This document shows positions 26,898-36,563 of a stretch of DNA of 64,000 nt, piece by piece. The translations under genes were made by a program, and so were the position numbers. Position 1 is the stretch's first letter. Every line of letters starts with the position of its first letter. The notes beneath the pieces were generated by a model. It worked only from the letters and a program-made list of their open reading frames with translations, made no database searches and was not told where the DNA came from. Origin of the DNA: Dyadobacter fermentans DSM 18053 (lineage in GTDB: Bacteria; Bacteroidota; Bacteroidia; Cytophagales; Spirosomataceae); contig NC_013037.1 of the NCBI RefSeq assembly GCF_000023125.1, positions 2,728,001-2,792,000 of the forward strand, written 5' to 3'.

Positions 26898-29800
26898 TTA
26901 GAATTTCAATCTCAAACCGGCAGAGTAAACGCGCGACACGGGGAACTGTCCGCCGTCGAAGCCGATGCCGCCCACCTCGGGGTCCATACCCGAATATTTG
27001 GTGAATGTCAGCAGGTTATCGCCGCTTACATACACGCGCAGGTTCTCGATTCCCTTGATTTTCTTGAACGTATAACCGATCATCAGGTTTTTGATACGGA
27101 GGTAGTTCCCGTTTTCGAGGTACCAGTCGGAGTTGGTCGCAAAGTTGCGGTTCGGGTCGTTGGCCTGAATGCGTGGAATGTCCGATCCGGTGTTGGTTTC
27201 CGACCAGGCGTCCAGGATTTTGTCCCACCGGTTGTATCCTTGCTCGGCCCCGTTCAAAGTCGACTGCTTGAATGCATGGAAAAGCTTCACGCCGCCGACG
27301 CCCTGCAAGAAGAGGCTCGCATCGAAGTTCTTCCAGCTTACATTGGCTGTTACGCCGTAAGTAATTTTCGGGAATGCGCTTCCCATGAACACACGGTCGC
27401 CGTCGTCGATTTTGCCGTCGCCGTTTTCGTCGATGAATTTAAGGTCACCCGCTTTGGCATTCGGCTGAATGCGCGTTCCGTTGGCGGCGGTGTAGGCCGC
27501 GGCCTCTTCGTCTGTCTGGAAAATGCCGGCATTTTTGATCAGCCAGTAAGAATAGTAAGGCTGGCCGACCACCGAGCGGTAGGGCGTGAGGATACCTCTC
27601 CACGAATCGGTATGTGCCCAGAAAGAGTTCGTGTTGCCGTCGATGTAATCCACCCGGTTTTTCAGGGTAGCCAGGTTTCCGTTCACTTCGTAGGTGAAGT
27701 CGTTCACACGGTCTTTCCAGGAGGCCGAAAATTCCCAGCCGGTATTCCTGATTTTACCCTGGTTGATATAAGGCGCGCCGTAACCGAATGTGTTCGGCCA
27801 CCCCGAATCCTGTTGCTTGATCAGGTCGTAGGTCAGTTTGTCGAAATAGTCGACCGTTAAAGAGAGCTTTTCTTTCAATACACTCACATCCAGACCGATG
27901 TCCGTCTGCTGCGAAGTTTCCCAGGAAAGTTCGGGATTGAAGCGCGCATTCACATACAAACCATTGCTGAATGGCGCGGTATTCCCGATTTGGTAGGTGT
28001 TGTTGGTGCTCAGGCTCGGGTAACCGTAATAGCGGGCGATGGACCCGATGTTTCCGATGCGGCCCCAGCTTGCGCGGAGTTTGAGCAGATCAATCTGCGG
28101 AATGCTGTTCATAAACGGCTCCGAGCTGATTTTCCAGGCACCGGTTACGCCGGGAAACCCTTTGCCGCGATAGCCCGCCGCCAAACGTCCGGCGATGTCG
28201 AAGCGGTAACTACCCGTTACGAAATAGCGGTCGGCCCAGCTGTAAGAGAGACGACCTACGTAAGAGGCATTTTTGTCCTTCCATTCGTAATCAGTCGGGC
28301 GGTTTTGGTCAAAAATCGTTGCGTTGATGAAGTAGTTGGCCCACATATCTTCATTTTCAAAACCTTTTGCACCGGCCGTGTAGCCGCGCTCGCCATTGTC
28401 CTGGGCTGTCACCGACACCATTGCGCCAATGCTGTTCTTGCCGAGCACCTTATTGTAGCTGGCGGTGTTCTCCCAAATCCAGTGGTAATTGCGGTTCGTC
28501 TTGTATTCGAGGTTGTTCTGATTGTTAGGCTTTCCCGGTTCTGTCCGGCGCGGGTCGAAACGCTTCCAGAGCCAGTTGGACTGGCGGTAGGTGAAACGCG
28601 AGAAGACGGTCAGATCGGGAATGAGATCCGAGTAAGTCAGCTCCGACACCGACTGGATCTGGGTGGTTTTGTTGTAAGGATTGTTCCTTTCCAACGTCCC
28701 TACGGGGTTAATCGCATCTCCGTGGATACCCAGGTACTGGCTATCGCGCGGTCCTACCCCGCCGAAGCTTCCGTCCTCGTAGTAGGCAGCTGCCGAGCGG
28801 GGCATGTAAATCGCCGACAAGATCGTGCCGCTGTACCCGCTGTTGGTTTCGGTGCCGCGGTTGTCGTTGTTATTCCAGAAAACGTCCTGTCTGAATTTCA
28901 GATGGTCATTAAACTGATAGTTTGCGTTGAGGCGCAGAGACAAATTCTGGTTGTAAGTGTTCAGGAGCGTTCCTTCGTCCTTTTCATAGCGTCCCTGGAT
29001 GAGGGTCGAAAACTTCTCGGTCCCCGAATTGATGCTCACATTATGCCGCTGGATAATGCCCGTGCGGAACACTTCGTCCACCCAGTTGGTGCGGGTTACC
29101 TGCGCGTAAGGGTTCTTCGAGGCATCCCAGCCGTCGAGCGGTGATAAACCCGCATTGGTATACGCAAGGTTCGAAACCCGGGCTTCCTCTTCGGCGCTCA
29201 GCGACTGAGGGGTTCGCCAGGCCTGCTTGGCACCCACAAAACCACTGTATTCGATACTCGGCTTGCCTTGCGCCGCCTGGCGGGTGGTCACGAGAATTAC
29301 TCCGGCAGATCCCGAAAACGCCCCGTAAATCGCTGCCGAAGCGGCATCTTTCAAAACGGTCATGGACTCCACGTCGGCCGGGTTAAATGGCGCTCCGGGC
29401 ACACCGTCGACCACATAAAGAACGCTTTCACCGCTGCGGGAGCCCATTCCGCGGATTGTCACCTTAGGTGCTTCATTCGGATGCCCGCCGCTGCTTACAG
29501 AGGTGACGCCCGGTATTTTGCCCTGGATCATGCTTTCAACATTCAATACAGGCCGGTTTTTGATCTGCGCCATGTCGGGAACGGTGGAAACAGCCGCTGA
29601 CAGATCGCTCTTCCGCGCTGTACCATAGCCGATTACCACCACTTCGTCCAGTGATTTGGAATCCGCTTTTAAAGTAACATCAATCGTGGACTGGTTGCCG
29701 ATGAGCACCTCCTGTGACTGGTAGCCAACGAAGGAAAACACGAGCGACGCATCTTCGCCTTCATTAATGGAAACCGAAAAACGACCGGCTGCATCGGTTA

Positions 29801-30020
29801 CTGCGCCGCGTTGCGTGCCTTTGACGATAATGCTGACGCCGGGAAGCAGTTCGCCATTTTCATCCCGAACGGTACCCTCGATGTCGCGAAGGCTTTGGTG
29901 CGCTGCCGTGAGCGTCAGGGCCTGGCTTTCCAGGTGTTGGGTGCATACTAATGCACCGGCCAGGCACAACTGCCGCACAATGTGCAGCGGCCTGGCTTTT
30001 GAGGTAGAAAAACGAAGCAT
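26898..30020 (-). CDS. SusC/RagA-family TonB-dependent receptor without STN
   Basis: About 1040 residues. Signal region 1-35, carboxypeptidase-regulatory-like domain (about 47-130: IEGTVRDENGELLPGVSI), signature LDEVVVIGYGTARKSD, plug (MTVLKDAASAAIYGAFSGSAG) and barrel ending VYSAGLRLKF. It lacks an STN domain and there is no sigma/FecR pair nearby. The start ATG 30020 is chosen because the 57-nt upstream extension has no signal-peptide character. Between it and the kinase gene upstream lies a pair of overlapping inverted repeats. Confidence 0.94.
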   Translation of the reverse strand: MLRFSTSKARPLHIVRQLCLAGALVCTQHLESQALTLTAAHQSLRDIEGTVRDENGELLPGVSIIVKGTQRGAVTDAAGRFSVSINEGEDASLVFSFVGYQSQEVLIGNQSTIDVTLKADSKSLDEVVVIGYGTARKSDLSAAVSTVPDMAQIKNRPVLNVESMIQGKIPGVTSVSSGGHPNEAPKVTIRGMGSRSGESVLYVVDGVPGAPFNPADVESMTVLKDAASAAIYGAFSGSAGVILVTTRQAAQGKPSIEYSGFVGAKQAWRTPQSLSAEEEARVSNLAYTNAGLSPLDGWDASKNPYAQVTRTNWVDEVFRTGIIQRHNVSINSGTEKFSTLIQGRYEKDEGTLLNTYNQNLSLRLNANYQFNDHLKFRQDVFWNNNDNRGTETNSGYSGTILSAIYMPRSAAAYYEDGSFGGVGPRDSQYLGIHGDAINPVGTLERNNPYNKTTQIQSVSELTYSDLIPDLTVFSRFTYRQSNWLWKRFDPRRTEPGKPNNQNNLEYKTNRNYHWIWENTASYNKVLGKNSIGAMVSVTAQDNGERGYTAGAKGFENEDMWANYFINATIFDQNRPTDYEWKDKNASYVGRLSYSWADRYFVTGSYRFDIAGRLAAGYRGKGFPGVTGAWKISSEPFMNSIPQIDLLKLRASWGRIGNIGSIARYYGYPSLSTNNTYQIGNTAPFSNGLYVNARFNPELSWETSQQTDIGLDVSVLKEKLSLTVDYFDKLTYDLIKQQDSGWPNTFGYGAPYINQGKIRNTGWEFSASWKDRVNDFTYEVNGNLATLKNRVDYIDGNTNSFWAHTDSWRGILTPYRSVVGQPYYSYWLIKNAGIFQTDEEAAAYTAANGTRIQPNAKAGDLKFIDENGDGKIDDGDRVFMGSAFPKITYGVTANVSWKNFDASLFLQGVGGVKLFHAFKQSTLNGAEQGYNRWDKILDAWSETNTGSDIPRIQANDPNRNFATNSDWYLENGNYLRIKNLMIGYTFKKIKGIENLRVYVSGDNLLTFTKYSGMDPEVGGIGFDGGQFPVSRVYSAGLRLKF

Positions 30021-30104
30021 AGTAAATTGGAGAATTACAACAGACAGGAGAGGTTCACCTGTATTACTGGCGGGCAAAGATGGGGCGACAACAGCAGGCG
30101 AGAA

Positions 30105-30195
30105 AGCCGGGAGACGAACCTTAACAATTATTTAAAAGCCCGAAAAGAGGAGAAAATGTTACCTAGTTGCTCCCGGCTGCCACACAGGCAGCCGG
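30105..30195 (-). promoter_or_regulatory. Overlapping, mutually exclusive inverted repeats before susC
   Basis: On the minus strand a 9-bp hairpin CCGGCTGCC (30195-30187) / GGCAGCCGG (30181-30173) with loop TGTGT directly follows the kinase stop. Its 3' arm shares bases with AGCCGGGAG (30178-30170), which is perfectly complementary to CTCCCGGCT (30113-30105) further downstream. The two pairings cannot coexist, the layout of an attenuator. A promoter-like CATCTTTG (30082-30075, one mismatch) lies downstream of both, which would make the structure irrelevant to susC if that promoter is the real one. Confidence 0.35.
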
Positions 30196-30212
30196 ATTTT
30201 CAGATTATTCCA

Positions 30213-33200
30213 TCACCGCGTCAGGCGCTGTATCAGGCTTTGCAGCTCGTTCATGTCGACCGGCTTTGTTAAATGTCCGTCGAAACCTGCTTCCATGGCT
30301 TGCTGCTTGTCTTCTTCCTGGCCGTAGCCCGACAATGCGAGCAAGATGACATCGCCTCCCCAGCGGCCGCTGCGGATGAGCTGCGCGGTTTGGTAACCAT
30401 CTAGTTCAGGCATCCCGATGTCACAGAGAACAACCGAAGGCCTTATGGCTTCGACAGCCTCTGCACCGGCCTTGCCACTGGTGCGGATATCGACCTGGTA
30501 ACCCTTGATTTTCAGCAGCATGGCCGTTGTAACAGCGAGATCTTCAAGGTCATCAATGAGCAGAATGTGCTGTAATCGGGATTTTTTCGAAAGGTCGTTT
30601 TCCACCGTTGTTTTGTGCGTGTTTGATTCCAATAAAGGCAGATAAATCGTAAACTCACTGCCCATTCCTATCCCCGGGCTTTTGGCTTCTACCCTACCTC
30701 CATGCATTCCCACGAGCTGCCTCACGATCGTGAGCCCGATGCCCAGGCCACCTTGTGTGCGGGCGAGGGAATTATCGCCTTGTACAAACAATTCGAAAAC
30801 GGACGTCTGCTGTTCCGGCGTGAGGCCTATTCCATTATCCCTGACGCGGATAACCGCCTCCCCATCCTGGCTGGTTAGGGTTACCCAAACGTGCCCTTCG
30901 TCACCGGTATAGCGGAGGCTGTTGGTTAAAAGGTTAGTCACGACCTGCGATAGCCTGGTTGCATCACCCTCGACGATGAGCTTCGCAAAGCCCGTCTGAA
31001 CGTCGAGCACTTTCCTGCGGGCTTCATATTGTGACCGGATGCTTTTGACAGCGCTGTTTATCAGTGCCGCCATGTCCAGGCGTTCCAGTTGCAGCTGGAT
31101 TTTGCCCTGTGTAACCCGGCTGACATCCAGCAGATCGTCGATCATCCGCACCAGGTGCGTGGCCTGCCGGTCCATCATATCGACGACGTCGGACATTTGC
31201 GCATCGTTTTGCCGGGTCACTTTCAGCAATGAAATGCCGTTGCGGACGGTGGCCAGCGGATTACGCAATTCGTGGGCGAGCATGGCGAGGAATTCGTCTT
31301 TGCGCTTGTCTGCTATTTTCAATGCCTCGTCCGTCTGTTTTTGCATCGTCAGGTCGCGCATTACTTTGAGAAGACCAATCAAATTACCCGCTTCATCCAG
31401 CAACGGGCTCGTGATGCCGGACCCATAAAAGCGGGAGCCATCGCTGCGGAGGTGCCAGCGTTCGTTCTCCGCACGGCCTTCCTGGATCGCTTTGTTCTTT
31501 TCATATTCCGGCGCTCCCTCCGCACGGTCTTCGGGCACGAAGAATATCTCCCCGGACTTGCCTATAATTTCGGCTTCGGAATACCCGAGTACGTGCTCAG
31601 CCCCGGAGTTCCAGTCGCGGACGCGCAGGCCCAGGTCAAGTGTAAATATGGCATAGTCCTTGGCGCTTTCGAGAATGGCGCCTTGCCGTGCCTGGATACG
31701 GTGCAGCGCTGCCTCCGACTCGTTGCGTGCCGTGATATCGAGCATGATGCCGCTCATCAGGATCGGCCCGCTCTGGTTCCGCTCCATCACCCTGCCATAA
31801 CCGCTGATCCACAGCCCCACACCGTCCTCGCGCACTGCACGGAATTCCGTATCAAATTCCACATCCTCTTGTATGGATCGTTGCAAAAGGGCGTAAACCC
31901 GGTCGCGGTCGTCGGGGTGGATATGCCGGAAGAATAGCTCCGGGTGTACGGGGGCTTCCTGCGGCGACAAGCCGAAGATCCGGAAGTGTTGTTCATTCCA
32001 AATGACGAGGTTGCTCACCAAATCCCACTCCCAGGTAGCCATGTCTGCCGCCTCGGTGGCCAAACGCAGGCGTTTTTCCGAGATGCGGGATAGCTCTTCG
32101 GCCTTTGCCCTTTCAACGGCGGTCCAGGTGCGGTCGGCGATTTCCTCCGTTATCGCAATTTCCTCCGCGGACCATTCGCGCGGCGCGGAATGGTGAATGG
32201 TAAAGGTCCCGACCATGTTGCCATGCTTCACCAACGGAACAGCGATGGCCGCCGGGGAATCCACTGCTGCATAGGATTGCTTTTGCTCGTCGGTGAGCCT
32301 TTGGTCATTGTCGGTGTCGGTAATGACCAGCGTTTGCCCGGACCGCAAAATGGCCACCATCGGCTCACCGAAACCGGCGTAAGCGTACTCGCGTATCATC
32401 GGGCGCCCTGTAAGCACATATTCCCCGCGAACGGTCCCCACTTCCTTTCCGGCTGTCCCCTTTACTTCGGTATATTGGGCGCGGCTGGCATTCAAGTGCT
32501 CCACGAGCATTTGGCAGGCCATATCGGCTACCTGCTCAGGTTCGGCAAGCGGTCGGAGCCGGTCTACCAGCCGCAGCATAAAATCCTGCCGGCGTTCGTC
32601 CCGCTTGCGCGATGTAATATCGCTGGCAGCGCCTACCCACTGGCGGATCGCCCCGTTTTTATCCAAAATTGGCACCGCACGGGAGAAAACCCATCCCACC
32701 GTGCCATCGCGCCGAAATACCTGATGCTCAACCTCGAAAGTAGTTTTCCGTTGAATCGCATGCTGAATGACCGTCCATACCCGCAGCCGCTCTTCTTCCG
32801 GGATGTATTCTTCCATCCAGGTCCCGTTCAGCGTCATGGTGCTTTGCAGATATTCCTTCCCGTCCAGTTGGATCATGTGCCGCCAGTCGGCGCTCATGGT
32901 GTAGATAATGTCGGAAGTAGCACCTACCAACCGGGCGAACCGTTCCTCGCTTTGAGCCAGCTCCTGTAATGCATTTTCGCGTTCCTTTCTTTCCAATAAC
33001 TGGTTTGTCGTCTCGAAAGCTGCGACCAATATGCCTCCCATATTTCCGGAATCATCCCGGACCGGACTGTATGCAATCGTATACCAGGCTTCCTGTAAAC
33101 TTCCAGCCCTGGTGATTGCCTGGGGCACATCTTCAAACGTAAGCGATTCCCCAGCCCAAACGCGGTGGTAGGTAGGCTCATGAACATCTCCCGCGTCTGC

Positions 33201-33467
33201 CCAGCTCTGCCGGACAGGTTGTCCCAGCCCGCCCGGATGCTTGTCGCCCATGATTTCGAGGTAGGCATCGTTGTAGATTTGTATAAGATCCTCACCCCAT
33301 AGCAGCAGGTTCGGGAATGGCGCAGCGAGTACCAGAGCTGCCGCCGTGCGCAAGCTTTGCGACCAGTCGGCAACAGGGCCCAGGACGGTATTTTCCCATT
33401 CCAGCTGCCGGCATAAGGCATGCATTTGGGAATTCCCCCGGAAAACTGTATTTGACTGGCTGGCCAT
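30213..33467 (-). CDS. Cytoplasmic hybrid histidine kinase (PAS/GAF sensors, receiver)
   Basis: 1084 residues, no membrane span. Order: N-terminal PAS-like domain (about 20-150), PAS (about 170-290), GAF (about 300-460), PAS (about 475-595), PAS (about 605-720), HisKA with His732 (LAMLAHELRNPLATV), HATPase (about 840-950: NLLTNSLRYTG, RVRDNGIGLTPEQ, GLGIGLTIVRQLV), and a C-terminal receiver with phosphoacceptor Asp1016 (VVLCDIGMPELDGYQ). It should sense a soluble cytoplasmic cue and relay phosphate through its own receiver to an unidentified partner. It has no DNA-binding domain, unlike the HTCS regulators of glycan loci, so adjacency to a SusC/SusD pair may be coincidental. Confidence 0.92.
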   Translation of the reverse strand: MASQSNTVFRGNSQMHALCRQLEWENTVLGPVADWSQSLRTAAALVLAAPFPNLLLWGEDLIQIYNDAYLEIMGDKHPGGLGQPVRQSWADAGDVHEPTYHRVWAGESLTFEDVPQAITRAGSLQEAWYTIAYSPVRDDSGNMGGILVAAFETTNQLLERKERENALQELAQSEERFARLVGATSDIIYTMSADWRHMIQLDGKEYLQSTMTLNGTWMEEYIPEEERLRVWTVIQHAIQRKTTFEVEHQVFRRDGTVGWVFSRAVPILDKNGAIRQWVGAASDITSRKRDERRQDFMLRLVDRLRPLAEPEQVADMACQMLVEHLNASRAQYTEVKGTAGKEVGTVRGEYVLTGRPMIREYAYAGFGEPMVAILRSGQTLVITDTDNDQRLTDEQKQSYAAVDSPAAIAVPLVKHGNMVGTFTIHHSAPREWSAEEIAITEEIADRTWTAVERAKAEELSRISEKRLRLATEAADMATWEWDLVSNLVIWNEQHFRIFGLSPQEAPVHPELFFRHIHPDDRDRVYALLQRSIQEDVEFDTEFRAVREDGVGLWISGYGRVMERNQSGPILMSGIMLDITARNESEAALHRIQARQGAILESAKDYAIFTLDLGLRVRDWNSGAEHVLGYSEAEIIGKSGEIFFVPEDRAEGAPEYEKNKAIQEGRAENERWHLRSDGSRFYGSGITSPLLDEAGNLIGLLKVMRDLTMQKQTDEALKIADKRKDEFLAMLAHELRNPLATVRNGISLLKVTRQNDAQMSDVVDMMDRQATHLVRMIDDLLDVSRVTQGKIQLQLERLDMAALINSAVKSIRSQYEARRKVLDVQTGFAKLIVEGDATRLSQVVTNLLTNSLRYTGDEGHVWVTLTSQDGEAVIRVRDNGIGLTPEQQTSVFELFVQGDNSLARTQGGLGIGLTIVRQLVGMHGGRVEAKSPGIGMGSEFTIYLPLLESNTHKTTVENDLSKKSRLQHILLIDDLEDLAVTTAMLLKIKGYQVDIRTSGKAGAEAVEAIRPSVVLCDIGMPELDGYQTAQLIRSGRWGGDVILLALSGYGQEEDKQQAMEAGFDGHLTKPVDMNELQSLIQRLTR

Positions 33468-33666
33468 TAGATTACCTCTGGATTAGTTGGTCGATCGACG
33501 GAGGCTCTAAGTCGGCAAAAATCATTCCACGCTGTGGCGGTGAGGTGCTGGAACGGAAGTGAAGGAGGCTGGTGTATGCGAAAGTGGTAGTCAAATACAA
33601 CCGTTGGCGTACCCGAAACGATATTTGCAACGTTTAAATCGGCATTAGCATTGACCAGGAGGATGG

Positions 33667-33765
33667 TCAGTGCCGCTTTCTCATGGACAGAAGCGCAGAA
33701 ACAAGTTGGTACAGGCAAAGCCCCAAACATCCCGACGCCAGCAGGGCGTAAACGTTCGCAATCAT
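33667..33765 (-). CDS. Possible 32-residue membrane peptide
   Basis: A short frame with ATG at 33765 encodes MIANVYALLASGCLGLCLYQ and then a second hydrophobic half ending MRKRH: one membrane span with a basic tail, the layout of many small inner-membrane proteins. The ribosome-binding site is weak and there is no homology evidence. The rest of the 33468-33828 gap shows nothing convincing; a longer overlapping frame there lacks any family feature. Confidence 0.3.
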   Translation of the reverse strand: MIANVYALLASGCLGLCLYQLVSALLSMRKRH

Positions 33766-33828
33766 CTTAAAGGTGGGTCATATCAAAATACTTCTATAAA
33801 AGTAGTTGAAAGTTAAATTCAATACAAA

Positions 33829-36246
33829 TCAATGACTGCGTAAACTTTTGACGGGATCCATTAATGCCGCTTTCACACTTTGCCAAAAGACGGTCAGAAA
33901 TGCCACCAGCAGCGTGACAGCGCCGGAAAGCAGGAAAATCCACCATTCGATATTGATCTTATAGGCAAAAGTTTGCAACCACCGGCTCATGGTAAACCAG
34001 GCAATGGGCGAAGCGATGGCAAATGCGGCTAGAACAAGTAATAGGAATTCTTTCGACAACATGCCTACAATTTCACCGACCGACGCACCGAGCACTTTGC
34101 GCACACCGATCTCTTTGGTCCGCTGGGCAGCCGAAAACGTAGCAAGGCCAAAAAGCCCCAGGCACGCAATGGCGATCGCGATCAATGTGAAAGATAAAAC
34201 GAGGTCCGCGGTTCGCTGGTCCTTCTCGTAGCGTCGCTGAAAATCCTCGTCCATGAAAGAATAGGTGAAAGGCACGTCGCTGCCGACCCGTTGCCACGTC
34301 GTTTTCACATCAGCAATCAGCTTGCGGTAGTCGCCCGGGCGCACTTTCGCAATGAGGTACTGGTGCTTATCGGTAATGGAGGTTGTCAGCGCGTAAGGTT
34401 TAATGTCGGTATGCAGGCTTTGGTGATTAAAATTTTTCAAAACCCCTACGACTGTTGCCTCGCGGCGGCCGTTGTTGAAATCATAGAACAACCGCTTGCC
34501 AATGGCCTGCCGGAGGTCCCAGCCTAGCTCCTTCACGGCGGCTTCGTTCAGGATAATACTGCTTGAATCGGCGCCATACTCCTTTGAAAACGACCTTCCC
34601 GCCAGCAACGTGAAGCCAAGTGTTTCGACATAATCCGTTTCCACGGTGGCAAAATGAATATCGACGGCATCGCGCACGGTTTGCCCTTCCTTGTAAAACA
34701 GCAGGTCTTCCATCGTTTCAATCCCCGGATGCACCGACCCGCTGGTGACCATCCCGATGTTCGGATTTCGCAGCAGCTCGTTTTTCAGGACATCGTAATT
34801 ATTCGATGTTTTCACGCTTTTCAGAGGAACGACCAGTTTCTGGTCTTTGTCGAATCCCAGGTTTTGGTTCTGGATAAAAGACAATTGCTGCCAGGTCACC
34901 ACGGCGCCCAGGATGAGGATAATGGAAATGGTAAACTGAAAAACAACCAGCCCTTTCCGCGCCGCAACGGCTCCGAAGCTGCCCGTTATCCTGCCCTTCA
35001 GTACACTTACAGGCCTGAACGACGACAGATAGAAAGCCGGGTACAGGCCGGCAAACAAGCCGGTCATTAATGTAACGGCCGCCATCCAGAAAACAAACCG
35101 GGGCTCGTCCAGCATGCGTAAGTCCTTGCCCATTAAGTTGTTGAATATCGGAAGGCATACCAGTATGATCCCGATCGCCAGCAAAAGGGCCAGAATGGAC
35201 ATAACGAGCGATTCCCCCAGAAACTGGTACACGATCGATTCGCGGTAGGCGCCCATGGATTTGCGGATGCCTACTTCCTTTGCCCGCTGTTCGGAACGCG
35301 CGGTGCTCAGGTTCATGAAATTGATGCACGCGATGAGAAGTATAAAAATCGCTATCGACCCAAAAATGTAGAGATACGTGATGTTCCCGTTCGGAGAAAG
35401 CTCGTTTCCGATGTTGGACCTGAGGTAAATGTCCGTTACAGGTTGTAAAAACAAGCTTTTTGAAATGCCCATTGCTTTGAGATCGTCGCCGCCCCGCCGC
35501 GTCAGAAATGCGGGAAGCCTGGACTCGAATGCTTTGGGATCAGTGCCTTCCCGCAGCTTAATGTACGTGTGAAAGAGGTTGTTGGCCGCCCAATTGCGTT
35601 GTTCGACGATCCAGCCTCCCAAGTCCGAGTTTTGCATGGAAAGCAATAGCTGCGCATTGACATGCGACTTATCGGTATTCCTGTAAACGCCCGTAACCGT
35701 ATAATCGAACACGCCGAACGGCAGCCCGACCTTGATCACTTTCCCCACCGGGTTTTCTGCCCCGAACAATTTGTCGGCCACTTTTTCACTTAAAACCAAA
35801 GTATTGGGCTTGTTCAAAGCTGCTTTCGGCGTGCCGAACTTGAAATCGTAGCTGAGCACGTCGAACAGCGTCGAATCGGCGTAGCAGGCACTTTGTGCAA
35901 AAAGCTCCTTTCGGGCTGTGCCTTCGCCTGTTTTCAGGAGCATTTCGTCAAAGCCCGGGAACCTAACGATGCGGGCGGCAACCTCAACCTCCGCAAAGTC
36001 TTCCGCAAGCGCCGGTCCCGCAGGACCTGGCAACGCAGACCATTTCTCGGTGGGCGTAGCCAGCGCTACCCGAAACAACCGGTCGGCATGCTTATGATGC
36101 TTGTCAAACCGCCATTCGTCCGCGATGTAAAGGATGATCGTGAGGCAGGTAGCCAAACCCAATGCAAGTCCGAACACATTGATCGCCGAGTGGACTACAC
36201 TTCTTCGAATGTTTCTCAGCGCGATTTTGAGGTAATTACGGATCAT
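33829..36246 (-). CDS. ABC transporter permease with two FtsX domains and MacB-like periplasmic core
   Basis: About 805 residues. The N-terminal phrase MIRNYLKIALRNIRRSVVHS and the first span (about 22-42) are typical of Bacteroidota MacB-like permeases. A large periplasmic MacB_PCD-type domain follows (about 45-265), then three spans with FINFMNLSTARSEQRAKEVG (first FtsX domain), a second periplasmic region, and a second FtsX domain with the repeat RTKEIGVRKVLGASVGEIV. Start ATG 36246. Such proteins export small molecules or lipoproteins or sense envelope stress together with a separate ATPase. No ATPase gene is nearby. Confidence 0.9.
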   Translation of the reverse strand: MIRNYLKIALRNIRRSVVHSAINVFGLALGLATCLTIILYIADEWRFDKHHKHADRLFRVALATPTEKWSALPGPAGPALAEDFAEVEVAARIVRFPGFDEMLLKTGEGTARKELFAQSACYADSTLFDVLSYDFKFGTPKAALNKPNTLVLSEKVADKLFGAENPVGKVIKVGLPFGVFDYTVTGVYRNTDKSHVNAQLLLSMQNSDLGGWIVEQRNWAANNLFHTYIKLREGTDPKAFESRLPAFLTRRGGDDLKAMGISKSLFLQPVTDIYLRSNIGNELSPNGNITYLYIFGSIAIFILLIACINFMNLSTARSEQRAKEVGIRKSMGAYRESIVYQFLGESLVMSILALLLAIGIILVCLPIFNNLMGKDLRMLDEPRFVFWMAAVTLMTGLFAGLYPAFYLSSFRPVSVLKGRITGSFGAVAARKGLVVFQFTISIILILGAVVTWQQLSFIQNQNLGFDKDQKLVVPLKSVKTSNNYDVLKNELLRNPNIGMVTSGSVHPGIETMEDLLFYKEGQTVRDAVDIHFATVETDYVETLGFTLLAGRSFSKEYGADSSSIILNEAAVKELGWDLRQAIGKRLFYDFNNGRREATVVGVLKNFNHQSLHTDIKPYALTTSITDKHQYLIAKVRPGDYRKLIADVKTTWQRVGSDVPFTYSFMDEDFQRRYEKDQRTADLVLSFTLIAIAIACLGLFGLATFSAAQRTKEIGVRKVLGASVGEIVGMLSKEFLLLVLAAFAIASPIAWFTMSRWLQTFAYKINIEWWIFLLSGAVTLLVAFLTVFWQSVKAALMDPVKSLRSH

Positions 36247-36492
36247 ATAAATCGACCGTTTCGTAGTATTATAATATCTGTTTGCGCTGATCAAATACCC
36301 TGCCACATCCAGCCGGAGCCCCTTATTCCCTGATGATCAATCAATTAAAATATCATTGTAAACAAAAGACCGTCCGAAATCGTACAATGTATGTTCGGTG
36401 GCGGATGCTGAATGCCCGGGGGTTGGCCGGTGTGAAGGTCTCAGCATGCAATTTTTCACGGCAAAATAGGCGATCACAAACTGAATTGGAAA

Positions 36493-36500
36493 TAACTTTG
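36493..36500 (+). promoter_or_regulatory. Candidate -7 promoter box of the S41 peptidase gene
   Basis: TAACTTTG, an exact TAnnTTTG match, 63 nt before the ATG at 36564. No clear -33 box. Confidence 0.4.
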
Positions 36501-36563
36501 CTTCAAGCCCAAGCAACGACCGACATCATTTTGGCATCATGCGCTTATAGTTCTGCGATCTTC

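Noticed and set aside
27990..29144. 384-codon open frame antisense to the SusC at 26898-30020
   Set aside because: Same mirror effect; valine/arginine-rich composition typical of antisense frames.
33467..33730. 87-codon frame between the kinase and the ABC permease
   Set aside because: No family feature and a composition unlike the neighbours; the shorter frame at 33667-33765 on the same strand looks more protein-like.
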